A stretch of DNA of 64,000 nucleotides from an uncultured Clostridia bacterium (lineage in GTDB: Bacteria > Bacillota > Clostridia > Oscillospirales > Ruminococcaceae), in the NCBI GenBank assembly GCA_947383835.1, contig CANDEV010000002.1, positions 233,225-297,224 on the forward strand, in the 5' to 3' direction. Every line of letters begins with the position of its first letter. Position 1 is the first letter of the stretch. Both the position numbers and the translations under genes were made by a program. The notes under the pieces are model-generated. The model ran no database searches, was not told where the DNA came from, and saw only the letters and a program-made list of their open reading frames with translations. Positions 42,462 to 52,021 of the stretch are shown here, one piece after another.

Positions 42462-43412
42462 TTGGAAAAAATTCCATTATTGACAGTATGCGGTCCAACA
42501 GCTTCGGGCAAGACTGCTCTTGGCATTGCCCTTGCAAAAGAATACGGCGGGGAAGTGGTTTCCGCCGATTCAATGCAGATATACAAGGGTTTGGACATTG
42601 CTACGGCTAAGCCAACGGAGGAGGAAATCGAGGGTGTACCTCACCACCTTATAAGCATTGCCGATATGGACTCACAGTTCAGCGTTGCGGACTATGTACG
42701 GCTTGCAAAGGAAAAAATTGCCGATATACACGCAATGGGCAAGCTGCCGATACTTGTGGGCGGGACAGGTTTGTACATCAATTCGCTTATAGACAATGTG
42801 AACTTTGACAATGCGGATACTGTAGGGTCTGACGGAAAAGTGCGGAAAAGGCTTGCCGAAGAAGCCGAAAGGCTTGGAGAAGAGATTATGCACAGGCGGC
42901 TTGCGGAGATCGACCCGGAGACTGCTGAAAATGTTCCTCCGCAGAATATTATAAGAATTGTCAGAGCTTTGGAGATATATGAGCTTACGGGAATGAAATT
43001 CAGTGATTACAAGCGGGCAAACGCGGGAAAAGGGTCAGATTATCAGCTTTGCATGATAGGTCTGAACTACCGTGACAGGGACGTGCTTTATGATAGGATA
43101 AATAAAAGAGTGGGTATTATGGCGGAAAATGGTATGGTCGAGGAGTGCAGAGCTGTATATGAGAACGAACGTCTCGGTACAGCTTGCCAAGCGATAGGCT
43201 ATAAGGAGCTTATACCGTACTTTAAGGGGGAGGCTGATTTAGAGGAGTGTCTTGACAAAATTCGCCTCGGTTCACGGCGATATGCCAAAAGACAGCTAAC
43301 GTGGTTTCGTCGGGATTACCGAATTAACTGGATTTATTTGGACGATTTCAATAATTTTGATGAAATTATTGAAATATGTAAAAAAACAGTAGCCAAATCA
43401 AAAATTATGTGA
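42462..43412 (+). CDS. miaA: tRNA dimethylallyltransferase
   Basis: A 316-residue MiaA, adding dimethylallyl to A37 of tRNAs reading UNN codons. The P-loop is CGPTASGKTALGIALA; SADSMQIYKGLDIATAKP binds the tRNA/DMAPP site; the domain continues VGGTGLYINSLID and RRYAKRQLTWFRRD. Two adjacent TTG codons (42459, 42462) can start it; 42462 has the better spacing from GGAGG. It works with MiaB upstream. Confidence 0.95.
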   Translation: MEKIPLLTVCGPTASGKTALGIALAKEYGGEVVSADSMQIYKGLDIATAKPTEEEIEGVPHHLISIADMDSQFSVADYVRLAKEKIADIHAMGKLPILVGGTGLYINSLIDNVNFDNADTVGSDGKVRKRLAEEAERLGEEIMHRRLAEIDPETAENVPPQNIIRIVRALEIYELTGMKFSDYKRANAGKGSDYQLCMIGLNYRDRDVLYDRINKRVGIMAENGMVEECRAVYENERLGTACQAIGYKELIPYFKGEADLEECLDKIRLGSRRYAKRQLTWFRRDYRINWIYLDDFNNFDEIIEICKKTVAKSKIM

Positions 43413-43454
43413 TATAATATTTTTAAGCATTTTCTTTTTTGTAAAAATGCTTAA
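43413..43454 (+). promoter_or_regulatory. hfq promoter -10 with 5' hairpin
   Basis: TGATATAAT is an extended -10 (TATAAT 43413-43418) right after the miaA stop. Starting 5 bases later, TTAAGCATTTT and AAAATGCTTAA (43423-43454) form an 11-bp stem at the 5' end of the presumed hfq mRNA. No long T-run follows the stem, so a terminator is less likely. Confidence 0.55.
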
Positions 43455-43491
43455 GGCAAAAAATGTGTCCTGATACGGAAGGAATGGTAAA

Positions 43492-43722
43492 ATGAATAAA
43501 AATATAAACCTTCAGGATGTTTTTCTTAATCAGGTAAGAAAGGACAAACTTCCCGCAACGTTCATACTTACGAACGGATTTCAGTTCAAGGGCGTTATAA
43601 AGGGATTTGACAGCTATGCTGTGATAGTTGAGTGCGACGGAAAGCAGGAGCTTGTATTCAAGCACGCTATTTCTACAATTATTCCTTCAAAAACTATCGC
43701 GATACTCGATTCGGAAGAGTAG
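43492..43722 (+). CDS. hfq: RNA chaperone Hfq
   Basis: A 76-residue Hfq with Sm1 (LQDVFLNQVRKDKLPATFILTNGFQFKGVIKGFD) and Sm2 (LVFKHAISTIIPSK, the KH motif of the U-binding face). It has the short Gram-positive form without a long C-terminal tail. GAAGGA lies before ATG 43492. The miaA-hfq order is conserved widely. Confidence 0.97.
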   Translation: MNKNINLQDVFLNQVRKDKLPATFILTNGFQFKGVIKGFDSYAVIVECDGKQELVFKHAISTIIPSKTIAILDSEE

Positions 43723-43729
43723 GTCGTAT

Positions 43730-45070
43730 ATGAATACAGTTACAGTCAGAATCCTTGTTTTTCTTCTGTCGCTGTTTATTCTGATCACGGTTTTCAGTCA
43801 GATCAGCATTCAGTTTCAAGATTCTTATATTACGGAAACGGCGGTTTTGTATTCGTCTGCCGAAAAGATCTCGTTCCAAGGAGTTTACATAAGGAATGAA
43901 ACTCCCGTATACGGGGGAACAAGCGGCGTACTAAGCTATCCTAATGCGGACGGCAGCAAGATCGCAAACGGTTCGGTAGTTGCGTATGTTTATAAAAGCG
44001 AAAATGACATTTATATAAATCAGCAGATAGAAAAGCTGAAGGAACAAGTTGAGCTTCTTGAAAGTGCGCAAAATCCGGGTACGACAGAAGCGGCACAGCC
44101 GGAGTTTATTTCTGCGCTTATTGACGAGGAATATCAGACTATCGCATTTTTGATCGCCGAGGACGATCTTGAAGCTTTGGCGAAAGAAAGAAAACAACTG
44201 CAGACACTTATGGACATATATAAAATCATTATTAATGAGGAAACAGATTTCAACGATGCTATAAACAGTCTTAATTCTCAAATTTCTCAGCTTGAGGCTA
44301 AGAAAAGGGAACCTATTGACGCTGTGACTACTGACAGTACAGGTTACTTCATAAGCCATACCGACGGGTTTGAGAGCAAGCTCTCGCTTGATAATATAGA
44401 CACTCTTACCGTCAGCGATATCAAGGACGTTATTTCAGGCTCGGGATCAAATTATTCAAGCAGGGCTATAGGCAAAATGGTTGACGGATACGAATGGAAA
44501 ATGGCAGGCATTGTAGACCCCAATGCGGCTGATTTTCGTATTGGAAGCAGCATTACGGTAAAATTTGCTTCCACTCCAGACAGGCTTACTGCAGTTGTTG
44601 AGAATTTGATAGAATCGGATAATCCGAACGAAAGCATGATCGTTCTTTCATGTGACAAGCTTACATACAACCTTGTTCAGCGCAGAGTTGAAAGGGTAGA
44701 GCTTATTTTAAATGATTATGACGGAATAAGGGTACCGAGAGAGGCAATACGTTTCAACGATAAAAACGAAAAAGGTGTTTACATACTGTTGGGACAAAGA
44801 ATTTCTTTTAAGAAAATAAAACCGATATATGAATGCGAGGAATATATTTTATCCCAGATAACATCCGATGCAGATTATATCAGCGTTTATGATGACATAA
44901 TAGTAGAGGGAGAAATTTCAGAAGATCTGTACGTTTCTGAAACTACTGCTGATGAGCCTGAAGAAGAGGAGATCAATTATAATTCGACTTCGGTTACCGA
45001 TGAAGAAATTAGCGGTGAAGAAGAGACGACAGGAGAATATTCTGAAAGCTTGGACGAGGAAGCGGCTTGA
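43730..45070 (+). CDS. HlyD-like membrane-anchored adaptor protein
   Basis: 446 residues: a membrane helix (about 7-26), then a HlyD/RND-adaptor-like domain with a biotinyl-lipoyl half (GVYIRNETPVYGGTSGVLSYPNADGSKIANGSVVAYVY), a coiled-coil hairpin (about 88-185), the barrel region and an acidic C-terminal tail. Such proteins often precede ylmE-sepF in Clostridia; no cognate transporter is present, so its partner is unknown. ATG 43730 lies 7 bp after hfq. Confidence 0.8.
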   Translation: MNTVTVRILVFLLSLFILITVFSQISIQFQDSYITETAVLYSSAEKISFQGVYIRNETPVYGGTSGVLSYPNADGSKIANGSVVAYVYKSENDIYINQQIEKLKEQVELLESAQNPGTTEAAQPEFISALIDEEYQTIAFLIAEDDLEALAKERKQLQTLMDIYKIIINEETDFNDAINSLNSQISQLEAKKREPIDAVTTDSTGYFISHTDGFESKLSLDNIDTLTVSDIKDVISGSGSNYSSRAIGKMVDGYEWKMAGIVDPNAADFRIGSSITVKFASTPDRLTAVVENLIESDNPNESMIVLSCDKLTYNLVQRRVERVELILNDYDGIRVPREAIRFNDKNEKGVYILLGQRISFKKIKPIYECEEYILSQITSDADYISVYDDIIVEGEISEDLYVSETTADEPEEEEINYNSTSVTDEEISGEEETTGEYSESLDEEAA

Positions 45071-45105
45071 CGCTATAAAGAATTACAAAATCAAGGTGGG
45101 AAGCT

Positions 45106-45807
45106 ATGGATTTTGATATTTCGGAAAACCTAAAAAAAATAAGGTTTGACATCGAAGAGGCTAAAGCAAAATACAGAAAGCGGGACGATATTGTAAGGCT
45201 TATGGCTGTTACAAAAACGGTTCCTTATCAGAGAGTGAATCTTGCGGCAGGGGAAGGGATAGATCTTCTCGGCGAAAACAGGGTTCAGGAATATCTTGAA
45301 AAAAGAGAATTTTACGATAAAAACGCAGAGGTGCATTTTATTGGACATTTGCAGTCCAATAAAGTCAAATATATTATTGACAGTGTAACAATGATACATT
45401 CTGTTGACAGTTTAAAGCTTGCGGCGGAAATTGACAGACAGGCTGCCAAGGCGGGCGTGGTTATGAACGTTCTGCTGGAAGTTAATATAGGCGGTGAATA
45501 CACTAAGAGCGGAGTTTCACCCGACGGCTTGCGTGAGCTTGTTTACGGAACGGGGGATCTAAAGAATATAAAGGTAAAGGGTCTTATGACTATACCTCCG
45601 CCTGGAAAGTCCGAGGAATCATTTTATAAAATGAACGGGCTTTTCAACGATTTGAGATCAGAACATTTTGAAAATGCTGATATGGAGATACTCTCAATGG
45701 GTATGTCCGCAGATTATGCTCTTGCCGTTAAATACGGTTCAAATATAGTAAGAATAGGTTCCGGAATTTTTGGCGCCAGAAAATACAGAGAGGAAGAAAA
45801 AAAATGA
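45106..45807 (+). CDS. YggS/YlmE family PLP-binding protein
   Basis: A 233-residue YggS/PROSC-type protein controlling pyridoxal phosphate homeostasis. MAVTKTVPYQRV carries the PLP-lysine, followed by LLGENRVQEYLEK, HFIGHLQSNKVKYI, LLEVNIGGEYTKSGV and SMGMSADYALAVKYGSNIVRIGSGIFG (phosphate loop). AAGGTGGGA lies before ATG 45106. It is the first gene of the ylm division cluster; its stop overlaps the sepF start. Confidence 0.95.
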   Translation: MDFDISENLKKIRFDIEEAKAKYRKRDDIVRLMAVTKTVPYQRVNLAAGEGIDLLGENRVQEYLEKREFYDKNAEVHFIGHLQSNKVKYIIDSVTMIHSVDSLKLAAEIDRQAAKAGVVMNVLLEVNIGGEYTKSGVSPDGLRELVYGTGDLKNIKVKGLMTIPPPGKSEESFYKMNGLFNDLRSEHFENADMEILSMGMSADYALAVKYGSNIVRIGSGIFGARKYREEEKK

Positions 45808-46226
45808 GTTTTATTGGCAATTTAAAGGAAATACTGGGTATGGACACAGAGGAAGACAACGATTTCGATACATTTGATAACTCAAATGATAATTATGAAA
45901 ATGATGATGTGAACAGGCAGAATAAGATAGTCAATATTCATGCTACTGCGCAGCTTCAGGTAATTCTTGTAAAGCCCGAGGTTTTTCAGGATACTAAGCA
46001 GATAGCCGACCACCTTAATTCTAAAAAAACTGTTGTTCTTAATCTTGAATCTACAACTCCCGATGTTACAAGAAGGATAATCGACTTCCTCGGCGGTGTT
46101 GCTTACGCTAATGGGGGAAACATCAAACCCGTTGCAAACAATACATTTATTATTACTCCATACAACGTTGGATTTGTTGGAGAGGATCTTGTTGGCGAAC
46201 TGGAAAACAACGGCGTATTCCTTTGA
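45804..46226 (+). CDS. sepF: cell division protein SepF
   Basis: A 140-residue FtsZ-binding membrane anchor. The N-terminal amphipathic helix MSFIGNLKEILGM targets membrane, then an acidic linker, then the SepF core (VILVKPEVFQDTKQIADHLNSKKTVVLNLESTTPDVTRRIIDFLGGVAYANGGNI). It overlaps the upstream stop by 4 bp and ends 3 bp before ylmH. Confidence 0.96.
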   Translation: MSFIGNLKEILGMDTEEDNDFDTFDNSNDNYENDDVNRQNKIVNIHATAQLQVILVKPEVFQDTKQIADHLNSKKTVVLNLESTTPDVTRRIIDFLGGVAYANGGNIKPVANNTFIITPYNVGFVGEDLVGELENNGVFL

Positions 46227-46229
46227 TAA

Positions 46230-47006
46230 ATGGGCAGGCTGAACAGTTATTATTTGTCGCTTCCTGAGGAAGACAGGCTGCTTGTTTCGCATTTGCTTGA
46301 CATGATAGAGATATGCGAAAAAAGCTATCAGCCGAGGTTTTCTTATTTTCTGAATGAACATGAGGCAGTGCTTGCTGAGTCTGTAATGGTTGAGCAAAAG
46401 TGTGAAGCTTATAAACTTTACGGCGGATTTGATGGCGCTTTGAGGAAAATTTTGGGTGTATTCCCGCCTTATTGGGAGGACACGGAAAGCTTTCCGATTT
46501 CCGCATTGGTATTCAAATATCGCGAGGCGGACAAGCTTTCTCACAGGGATTTTCTCGGCGCGTTCATGTCAAAGCAGTTAAAGAGAAACGTTATCGGCGA
46601 TATAATAATAGAAAGCGGCAGGGCAACAGCGTTTGTGCATGCTTCCGTCAAGGATGCGCTTATGTTTGAAATAAACAAGATAGGCTCGGTAGGCGTAAAA
46701 ATAACGGAGGTAAAAGACCCTGTTGTTCATGCAGAAAATAATTTTACAGAAAAAAGCGGTACGGTTTCTTCTCTTCGTTTGGACAGTATTGTCAGTATGG
46801 CAGCGGGCATAAGCCGTGAAAAGTCCGCTATGCTGATAAAGGGCGGGAATGTTTCCGTAATGTACAGCACTGAAATATCTGCTTCCCGTCAGCTTTCGGA
46901 GGGAGATATTTTTTCGGCAAGAGGATACGGGAAATTTATCCTTCATTCCGTAAACGGAAAAACAAAAAAGGACAGATTTCATATTACTGTAAAAAAATAT
47001 ATTTAA
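46230..47006 (+). CDS. YlmH family S4-domain RNA-binding protein
   Basis: 258 residues: the N-terminal YlmH domain (including FSYFLNEHEAVLAESVM) and a C-terminal S4 domain (LRLDSIVSMAAGISREKSAMLIKGGNVSV). Recent work links YlmH to ribosome-associated quality control. The start lies 3 bp after sepF with no ribosome site, implying coupling. Confidence 0.94.
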   Translation: MGRLNSYYLSLPEEDRLLVSHLLDMIEICEKSYQPRFSYFLNEHEAVLAESVMVEQKCEAYKLYGGFDGALRKILGVFPPYWEDTESFPISALVFKYREADKLSHRDFLGAFMSKQLKRNVIGDIIIESGRATAFVHASVKDALMFEINKIGSVGVKITEVKDPVVHAENNFTEKSGTVSSLRLDSIVSMAAGISREKSAMLIKGGNVSVMYSTEISASRQLSEGDIFSARGYGKFILHSVNGKTKKDRFHITVKKYI

Positions 47007-47020
47007 TGAGGTGAAAGGCT

Positions 47021-47731
47021 ATGTTAAGCGTTAAGGATATTAACAACAAGCGGTTTGAACAGGCGAGACCCGGTTACAAAACCGAGGAAGTCGATGATTT
47101 TCTTCGCGAGATCGCTCAGCAGATCGCACAGTACCAAAGGGAAAAAGAAGATGCTGAAAAGAAGATCGAAGTCCTTGTGGAAAGTGTAAGAGAGTACAAA
47201 AAGGATGAGGACGCTTTAAAGGACGCTCTTATCGGGGCGCAGAAGCAGGGCAGGGCTATCGTTAGCGAGGCACAGGCTAAGGCTGCTGAAATTCTTGCGG
47301 ACGCCAATAAAAGGTCGAGTGAAATTATCGGCTCTACTACTGTTCAGCTTGAAAAGGAAAAACGCTGCCTTGTAAAAATGCAGCAGGAAGTCTCCGATTT
47401 TAAGGCAAATCTTTTAAGTATGTACAAGCAGCATTTGGAGCAGATAACGGCTATTCCCGATTATGAAGACGATTCTGAGGATTCAGCCGAAACGCAGCCG
47501 ACTCCCGCACCCGCGCCTGCCGCACCGGTACAGCAGGCTGCTGCCGCACCTCAGGAGGAAGCTCCCGCTACCGAGCCTGTCCGTCAGGAGCAGAGCATGG
47601 AGGCGACACGGGTTATGGATAATCCGTTTAAAACAGAAAAAAATCCTTTCCCCTTTGACGAGCACGTAAACGTAGGCTCTGTAAGGGCTGAAAGCAAGTT
47701 CGGAGAATTAAAATTCGGACAAAATAAATAA
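47021..47731 (+). CDS. divIVA: DivIVA division/polarity protein
   Basis: 236 residues. The N-terminal membrane-curvature domain is SVKDINNKRFEQARPGYKTEEVDDFLREI (about 3-31), then a long coiled coil to about 140. An Ala/Pro/Glu-rich disordered linker (PTPAPAPAAPVQQAAAA) leads to a conserved-looking C-terminal tail. GAGGTGAAAGG lies before the ATG. Position before ileS is the classic one. Confidence 0.95.
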   Translation: MLSVKDINNKRFEQARPGYKTEEVDDFLREIAQQIAQYQREKEDAEKKIEVLVESVREYKKDEDALKDALIGAQKQGRAIVSEAQAKAAEILADANKRSSEIIGSTTVQLEKEKRCLVKMQQEVSDFKANLLSMYKQHLEQITAIPDYEDDSEDSAETQPTPAPAPAAPVQQAAAAPQEEAPATEPVRQEQSMEATRVMDNPFKTEKNPFPFDEHVNVGSVRAESKFGELKFGQNK

Positions 47732-47752
47732 ATTTCAAGGAGAGAATTACCA

Positions 47753-50551
47753 ATGGCGCAGGATTATAATTCAACACTTAATCTCCCCCAGACCGAATTT
47801 TCGATGAGGGGCAATCTTACTCAGAAAGAGCCTGCAATGCTTGAACACTGGGCAAAAGACAGAACTTATTATGCTATGATTGAAAAGAACGAGGGCAAGC
47901 CACGTTATGTTCTTCATGACGGACCTCCTTACGCGAACGGCAATATCCACACGGGAACAGCTCTTAATAAGGTGCTTAAGGATATAATCGTCCGCTATAA
48001 AAATATGAGCGGTTTTTGTTCGCCATATATTCCCGGTTGGGATACACACGGTCTGCCTATCGAGCTTAAGGCTCTTAAAGAAATGGGCGTGGAGAACGGC
48101 GCGATACCTCCAGTTGAGCTTAGAAAGCATTGTCAGGAGTATGCTTTAAAGCAGGTTGAGAACCAAAGCAAACAGTTTCAGCGTCTCGGCGTTTGGGGGG
48201 ATTTTGACAACCCGTACCTTACGCTTCGTCCTGCTTTCGAGGCAAGACAGGTTGAAATTTTCGGTGATATGTATAGTAAGGGGTACATTTATAAGGGTTT
48301 AAAGCCCGTATATTGGTGTCCCGATTGTCAGACAGCTCTTGCTGAAGCGGAGATCGAGTATGAGAATGACCCGTGCCATTCAATATACGTTAAATTTAAG
48401 GTAACGGACGATAAGGGCAAGCTTTCCGCTCTCGGTCTCGACCTTGACAAAACATTTTTCGTTATTTGGACTACCACAACATGGACACTCCCCGGAAACC
48501 TTGCAATATGTCTCGGTCCCGAGTATGAGTACACAGTGGTTCAGGCAAACGGTGAAAATTACATTATGGCTATGGAGCTTGTAAAGCCTACCATGGCTGC
48601 CGCTAAGATAGAGAATTTCACAACAGTCGGCTCCTTCAAAGGCAAAGAGCTTGAATATATTGTTACAAAGCACCCGATAATGGAGCGTGATTCTCTTGTT
48701 ATCGTTGGTGACCATGTTACGCTTGAAAGCGGTACGGGCTGCGTTCATACTGCTCCCGGATTTGGTGTTGACGACTTTGAAGTATGCAAAAAGTATCCTG
48801 AAATAGGCATTGTTGTACCTGTTGACGCAAAGGGCGTTCAGACTGCTGATGCGGGCAAGTATGCAGGTCTTACCACAACCGATTCCAATAAAGTTATTGC
48901 ACAGGATCTGGAGGACTGCGGCGCGCTGTTTGCTCTTGAAAAGATAGTTCACCAATATCCTCACTGCTGGAGATGTAAGAATCCGGTTCTTTTCCGTGCA
49001 ACGGAGCAGTGGTTTTGCTCGGTAAAGGACTTTAAGGACGCGGCGATAAAGGCTATAGACGAGGTTCAATGGATTCCAGAATGGGGTCACGACAGAATTA
49101 AGGGAATGGTAAGCGACCGCAGCGACTGGTGTATCTCACGTCAGCGCACATGGGGCGTGCCTATCCCGGTGGTTTACTGCAAGGATTGCGGAAAACCTAT
49201 TGTTACCGATGAAACTATCAAGGCTGTTTCGGATATGTTCCGAGCAGAGGGTGCTAATTCATGGTATCTTAAAGAAGCTAAGGATTTTATTCCGGCAGGA
49301 ACAAAGTGTGAATGCGGCTGTACAGAATTTATAAAGGAAAAGGATATTTTCGATGTTTGGTTCGACAGCGGCGTTACACACAAGGCAGTTATGGACGAGC
49401 AGGGTTTTGAGACTCCTGTAGACCTTTATCTTGAGGGTGCGGATCAGTACAGAGGCTGGTTCCAGTCATCTCTGCTTACTTCTGTTGCAACGAAGGGGAG
49501 AGCGCCTTATAAAGCTGTATGCACCCACGGCTGGGTTGTTGACGGCGAGGGCAAGGCTATGCACAAGTCTTTGGGCAACGGTATCGAAGCTAACGAAATT
49601 ACCGACCAATATGGCGCTGATATTCTACGTTTGTGGACGGCTTCTTCGGACTATCATTCCGATATAAGAATTTCCAAGGAAATTTTGAAGCAGCTTTCAG
49701 ATACGTACAAGAAAATCAGAAATACGGCACGTTACATTTTGGGTAACCTTTGCAACGGCAGCGGCTTTGATCCCGAAAAGGATATTGTTTCCAACGATGA
49801 ACTTCATGAGATAGACAAGTGGGCGCTTGTAAAGCTCAATTCTCTTATTGACAAGGTAAAGACGGCATATGATGCGTTTGATTTCCACATTGTAGTAAGC
49901 AGTATCCACAATTTCTGTATAACCGATATGTCAAACTTCTATCTTGATATTATTAAGGACAGGCTTTACTGTACGGGTGAAAAATCCGTTGACAGACGTG
50001 CTGCACAAACTGCAATGTACAGGATATTGAGCGCACTGACAAGAATGCTTGCGCCTATACTTTGCTTTACTGCTGAGGAAATTTGGAAATATATGCCTCA
50101 TTCCGCTGAGGACGACTCAAGAAGCGTTTGTATGAACCAAATGCCTGAAAAACTTGATATTACTGCGGACGAAAGCTTTACTGAAAAGTGGGATACTATT
50201 TATAAGCTTCGTTCCGACGTTACAAAAGCACTTGAAGCAAAACGTCAGAATAAATTTATCGGTGCGCCACTTGAAGCTAAGGTCATAATTTACGCAGGAA
50301 GTTACAGCGAAAAGTTCGGTTCTTTCAAGGATATTCTTGAAAAGGTATTTATCGTTTCGGCAGTAGAGATACTTCCTGACGGAAACGGTGAGTTTAAGAG
50401 CGACAGCTTCGAGGGAGTAACATACAGCGTTGAAAGAGCAAGCGGCGGAAAATGCGAGCGTTGTTGGGTATATTCCGATACTGTCGGTACTGATACTGAA
50501 CACCCAACGCTTTGCGAACGTTGTGCAAACGAAATTAAAACAAATCATTAA
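47753..50551 (+). CDS. ileS: isoleucyl-tRNA synthetase
   Basis: A 932-residue class I synthetase. HIGH-like NIHTG is in PYANGNIHTGTALNK; the KMSKS loop appears as AMHKSLGNG; the editing domain lies between, and a C-terminal zinc site is CERCWVY...CERCAN, the bacterial type-1 form. AAGGAG lies 9 bases before the ATG. Only 21 bp separate it from divIVA and no T-box leader is present, so it is probably not tRNA-regulated here. Confidence 0.97.
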   Translation: MAQDYNSTLNLPQTEFSMRGNLTQKEPAMLEHWAKDRTYYAMIEKNEGKPRYVLHDGPPYANGNIHTGTALNKVLKDIIVRYKNMSGFCSPYIPGWDTHGLPIELKALKEMGVENGAIPPVELRKHCQEYALKQVENQSKQFQRLGVWGDFDNPYLTLRPAFEARQVEIFGDMYSKGYIYKGLKPVYWCPDCQTALAEAEIEYENDPCHSIYVKFKVTDDKGKLSALGLDLDKTFFVIWTTTTWTLPGNLAICLGPEYEYTVVQANGENYIMAMELVKPTMAAAKIENFTTVGSFKGKELEYIVTKHPIMERDSLVIVGDHVTLESGTGCVHTAPGFGVDDFEVCKKYPEIGIVVPVDAKGVQTADAGKYAGLTTTDSNKVIAQDLEDCGALFALEKIVHQYPHCWRCKNPVLFRATEQWFCSVKDFKDAAIKAIDEVQWIPEWGHDRIKGMVSDRSDWCISRQRTWGVPIPVVYCKDCGKPIVTDETIKAVSDMFRAEGANSWYLKEAKDFIPAGTKCECGCTEFIKEKDIFDVWFDSGVTHKAVMDEQGFETPVDLYLEGADQYRGWFQSSLLTSVATKGRAPYKAVCTHGWVVDGEGKAMHKSLGNGIEANEITDQYGADILRLWTASSDYHSDIRISKEILKQLSDTYKKIRNTARYILGNLCNGSGFDPEKDIVSNDELHEIDKWALVKLNSLIDKVKTAYDAFDFHIVVSSIHNFCITDMSNFYLDIIKDRLYCTGEKSVDRRAAQTAMYRILSALTRMLAPILCFTAEEIWKYMPHSAEDDSRSVCMNQMPEKLDITADESFTEKWDTIYKLRSDVTKALEAKRQNKFIGAPLEAKVIIYAGSYSEKFGSFKDILEKVFIVSAVEILPDGNGEFKSDSFEGVTYSVERASGGKCERCWVYSDTVGTDTEHPTLCERCANEIKTNH

Positions 50552-50560
50552 TAAAAATTT

Positions 50561-50591
50561 TCTAAGCCAAGGAATTTCCCCTTGGCTTAGA
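50561..50591 (+). other. 12-bp stem-loop between ileS and lspA
   Basis: TCTAAGCCAAGG and CCTTGGCTTAGA pair perfectly around 7 bases. There is no T-run on the plus strand, so it may be an mRNA processing or stability element between ileS and lspA, or a weak terminator. Confidence 0.6.
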
Positions 50592-50608
50592 CTAAGTTAG
50601 GATTTAAA

Positions 50609-51118
50609 ATGCTGATTTTTCTTTTGATTTTAGGAGTAATTCTTGTTTCTGCCGACCAGATCATAAAATGGTGGGTTGTGGAAAATCTTTTGCCTGTAAA
50701 GTCTATGGACTTTATACGCTTCGGGGATTTAGAAATAATGGGTCTGCGGTACTGTGAAAACACAGGGGCGGCTTTCAGCAGCTTTAGCGGGGCAAGGTGG
50801 TTTCTAACTGTTTTGGTAACAGTCATGTTAGCGGTTCTTCTTATTTTTACGATAAAGTATAAGCACAAGCAAACGCTTTTTCTTGTAAGTTCGGTGATGA
50901 TAATGTCAGGCGGCGTTGGAAATCTTATTGACAGGATAAGGTTAGGCTACGTTATTGATTATCTTGATGTAAAGCTTTTTGACTTTGCAGTATTTAACTT
51001 TGCTGATATTTGCGTGGTTTTGGGTGCAATATTGCTGCTGATATTTTTATTTTTTATAGAACCGAAAATTATTGCCAAGGAAAATTCTGAAAAGGAACAA
51101 ATTCATGAACAAACTTGA
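50609..51118 (+). CDS. lspA: lipoprotein signal peptidase II
   Basis: A 169-residue aspartic membrane protease that cleaves prolipoproteins. Four membrane helices; conserved SADQIIKWWV, NTGAAFSSF, GNLIDRIRLGYVIDYLDV (first catalytic Asp) and FAVFNFADICVVLGA (second). The end overlaps rluD by 14 bp. A likely substrate, a lipoprotein, is encoded at 63356. Confidence 0.96.
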   Translation: MLIFLLILGVILVSADQIIKWWVVENLLPVKSMDFIRFGDLEIMGLRYCENTGAAFSSFSGARWFLTVLVTVMLAVLLIFTIKYKHKQTLFLVSSVMIMSGGVGNLIDRIRLGYVIDYLDVKLFDFAVFNFADICVVLGAILLLIFLFFIEPKIIAKENSEKEQIHEQT

Positions 51119-52010
51119 ATATACGGTTGAAAACGGCGATGGAGCACGCATTGACAAGTGGATATCCGAGCAGAACGGGGATATATCGCGTTCAATGCTG
51201 CAAAAGCTTATTGCTGAACATAAAATCACGGTAAACGGCAAGTTTGCGGCAAAAAGTTACTCCGTGAAGATAGGGGATATTATTGTGGTTGAAGTCCCCG
51301 AACCTGTGGAGCTTAACGTTGTTCCCGAAAATATTCCTATAGAAATTGTTTATCAGGACGAACATCTTATGGTGGTAAATAAGCCAAAGGGAATGGTAGT
51401 ACACCCTGCGGTCGGAAATTACAGCGGAACACTTGTAAATGCGCTGCTGTTTCACTGCAAGGGGCAGCTTTCCTCCATAAATGGAGTGATACGTCCGGGA
51501 ATAGTTCACAGAATAGACAAAAACACAAGTGGACTGCTTATTGTTGCAAAGACGGACAAAGCGCACGTTGGACTTGCTGAACAGATAAAGGCTCACACCT
51601 TTACGCGCGAATACCATGCTGTTGTCTGCGGAAGATTCAAGGAACAGACGGGAATTATTGATGCTCCCATAGGCAGGCACCCTGTTGATCGCAAGAAGAT
51701 GTGTGTTACTGAGAAAAATTCCAAAGAAGCTAAGACAGAGTATATGATATTGGAGGAATTTAATAATTATAGCTATGTAAAGTTAAGACTCTTTACAGGC
51801 AGAACGCACCAAATTCGCGTCCATATGTCATATATCGGACACTCTGTGTTTGGTGATGACGTTTATGGAAAGCCCTCAAAATACTGTGAGGGTCAATGTC
51901 TTCATGCGAAGAAGATAGGATTTGTTCACCCGATTGACGGAAAATATTACGAATTTGACAGCGATTTACCCGATTATTTTAATTTTGTACTGGAAAAACT
52001 TTCAAAATAA
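51105..52010 (+). CDS. rluD: 23S rRNA pseudouridine synthase, RluD type
   Basis: 301 residues. The N-terminal S4 domain (RIDKWISEQNGDISRSMLQKLIAEHKITVNGK) is followed by a RluA/RluD catalytic core with the nucleophile Asp in HRIDKNTSGLLIVAK and RTHQIRVHMSYIGHSVFGD. ATG 51105 has AAAAGGA 8 bases upstream; longer forms read into lspA. The lspA-rluD pair is standard in Firmicutes. Confidence 0.95.
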   Translation: MNKLEYTVENGDGARIDKWISEQNGDISRSMLQKLIAEHKITVNGKFAAKSYSVKIGDIIVVEVPEPVELNVVPENIPIEIVYQDEHLMVVNKPKGMVVHPAVGNYSGTLVNALLFHCKGQLSSINGVIRPGIVHRIDKNTSGLLIVAKTDKAHVGLAEQIKAHTFTREYHAVVCGRFKEQTGIIDAPIGRHPVDRKKMCVTEKNSKEAKTEYMILEEFNNYSYVKLRLFTGRTHQIRVHMSYIGHSVFGDDVYGKPSKYCEGQCLHAKKIGFVHPIDGKYYEFDSDLPDYFNFVLEKLSK

Positions 52011-52021
52011 GGAATGGTTTT

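Noticed and set aside
47732..47752. T-box riboswitch before ileS
   Set aside because: Only 21 bp separate divIVA and ileS, too short for a T-box, and no specifier/antiterminator elements are seen.
50561..50591. Rho-independent terminator between ileS and lspA
   Set aside because: The stem is strong but no T-run follows on the plus strand, so it is listed only as a stem-loop.
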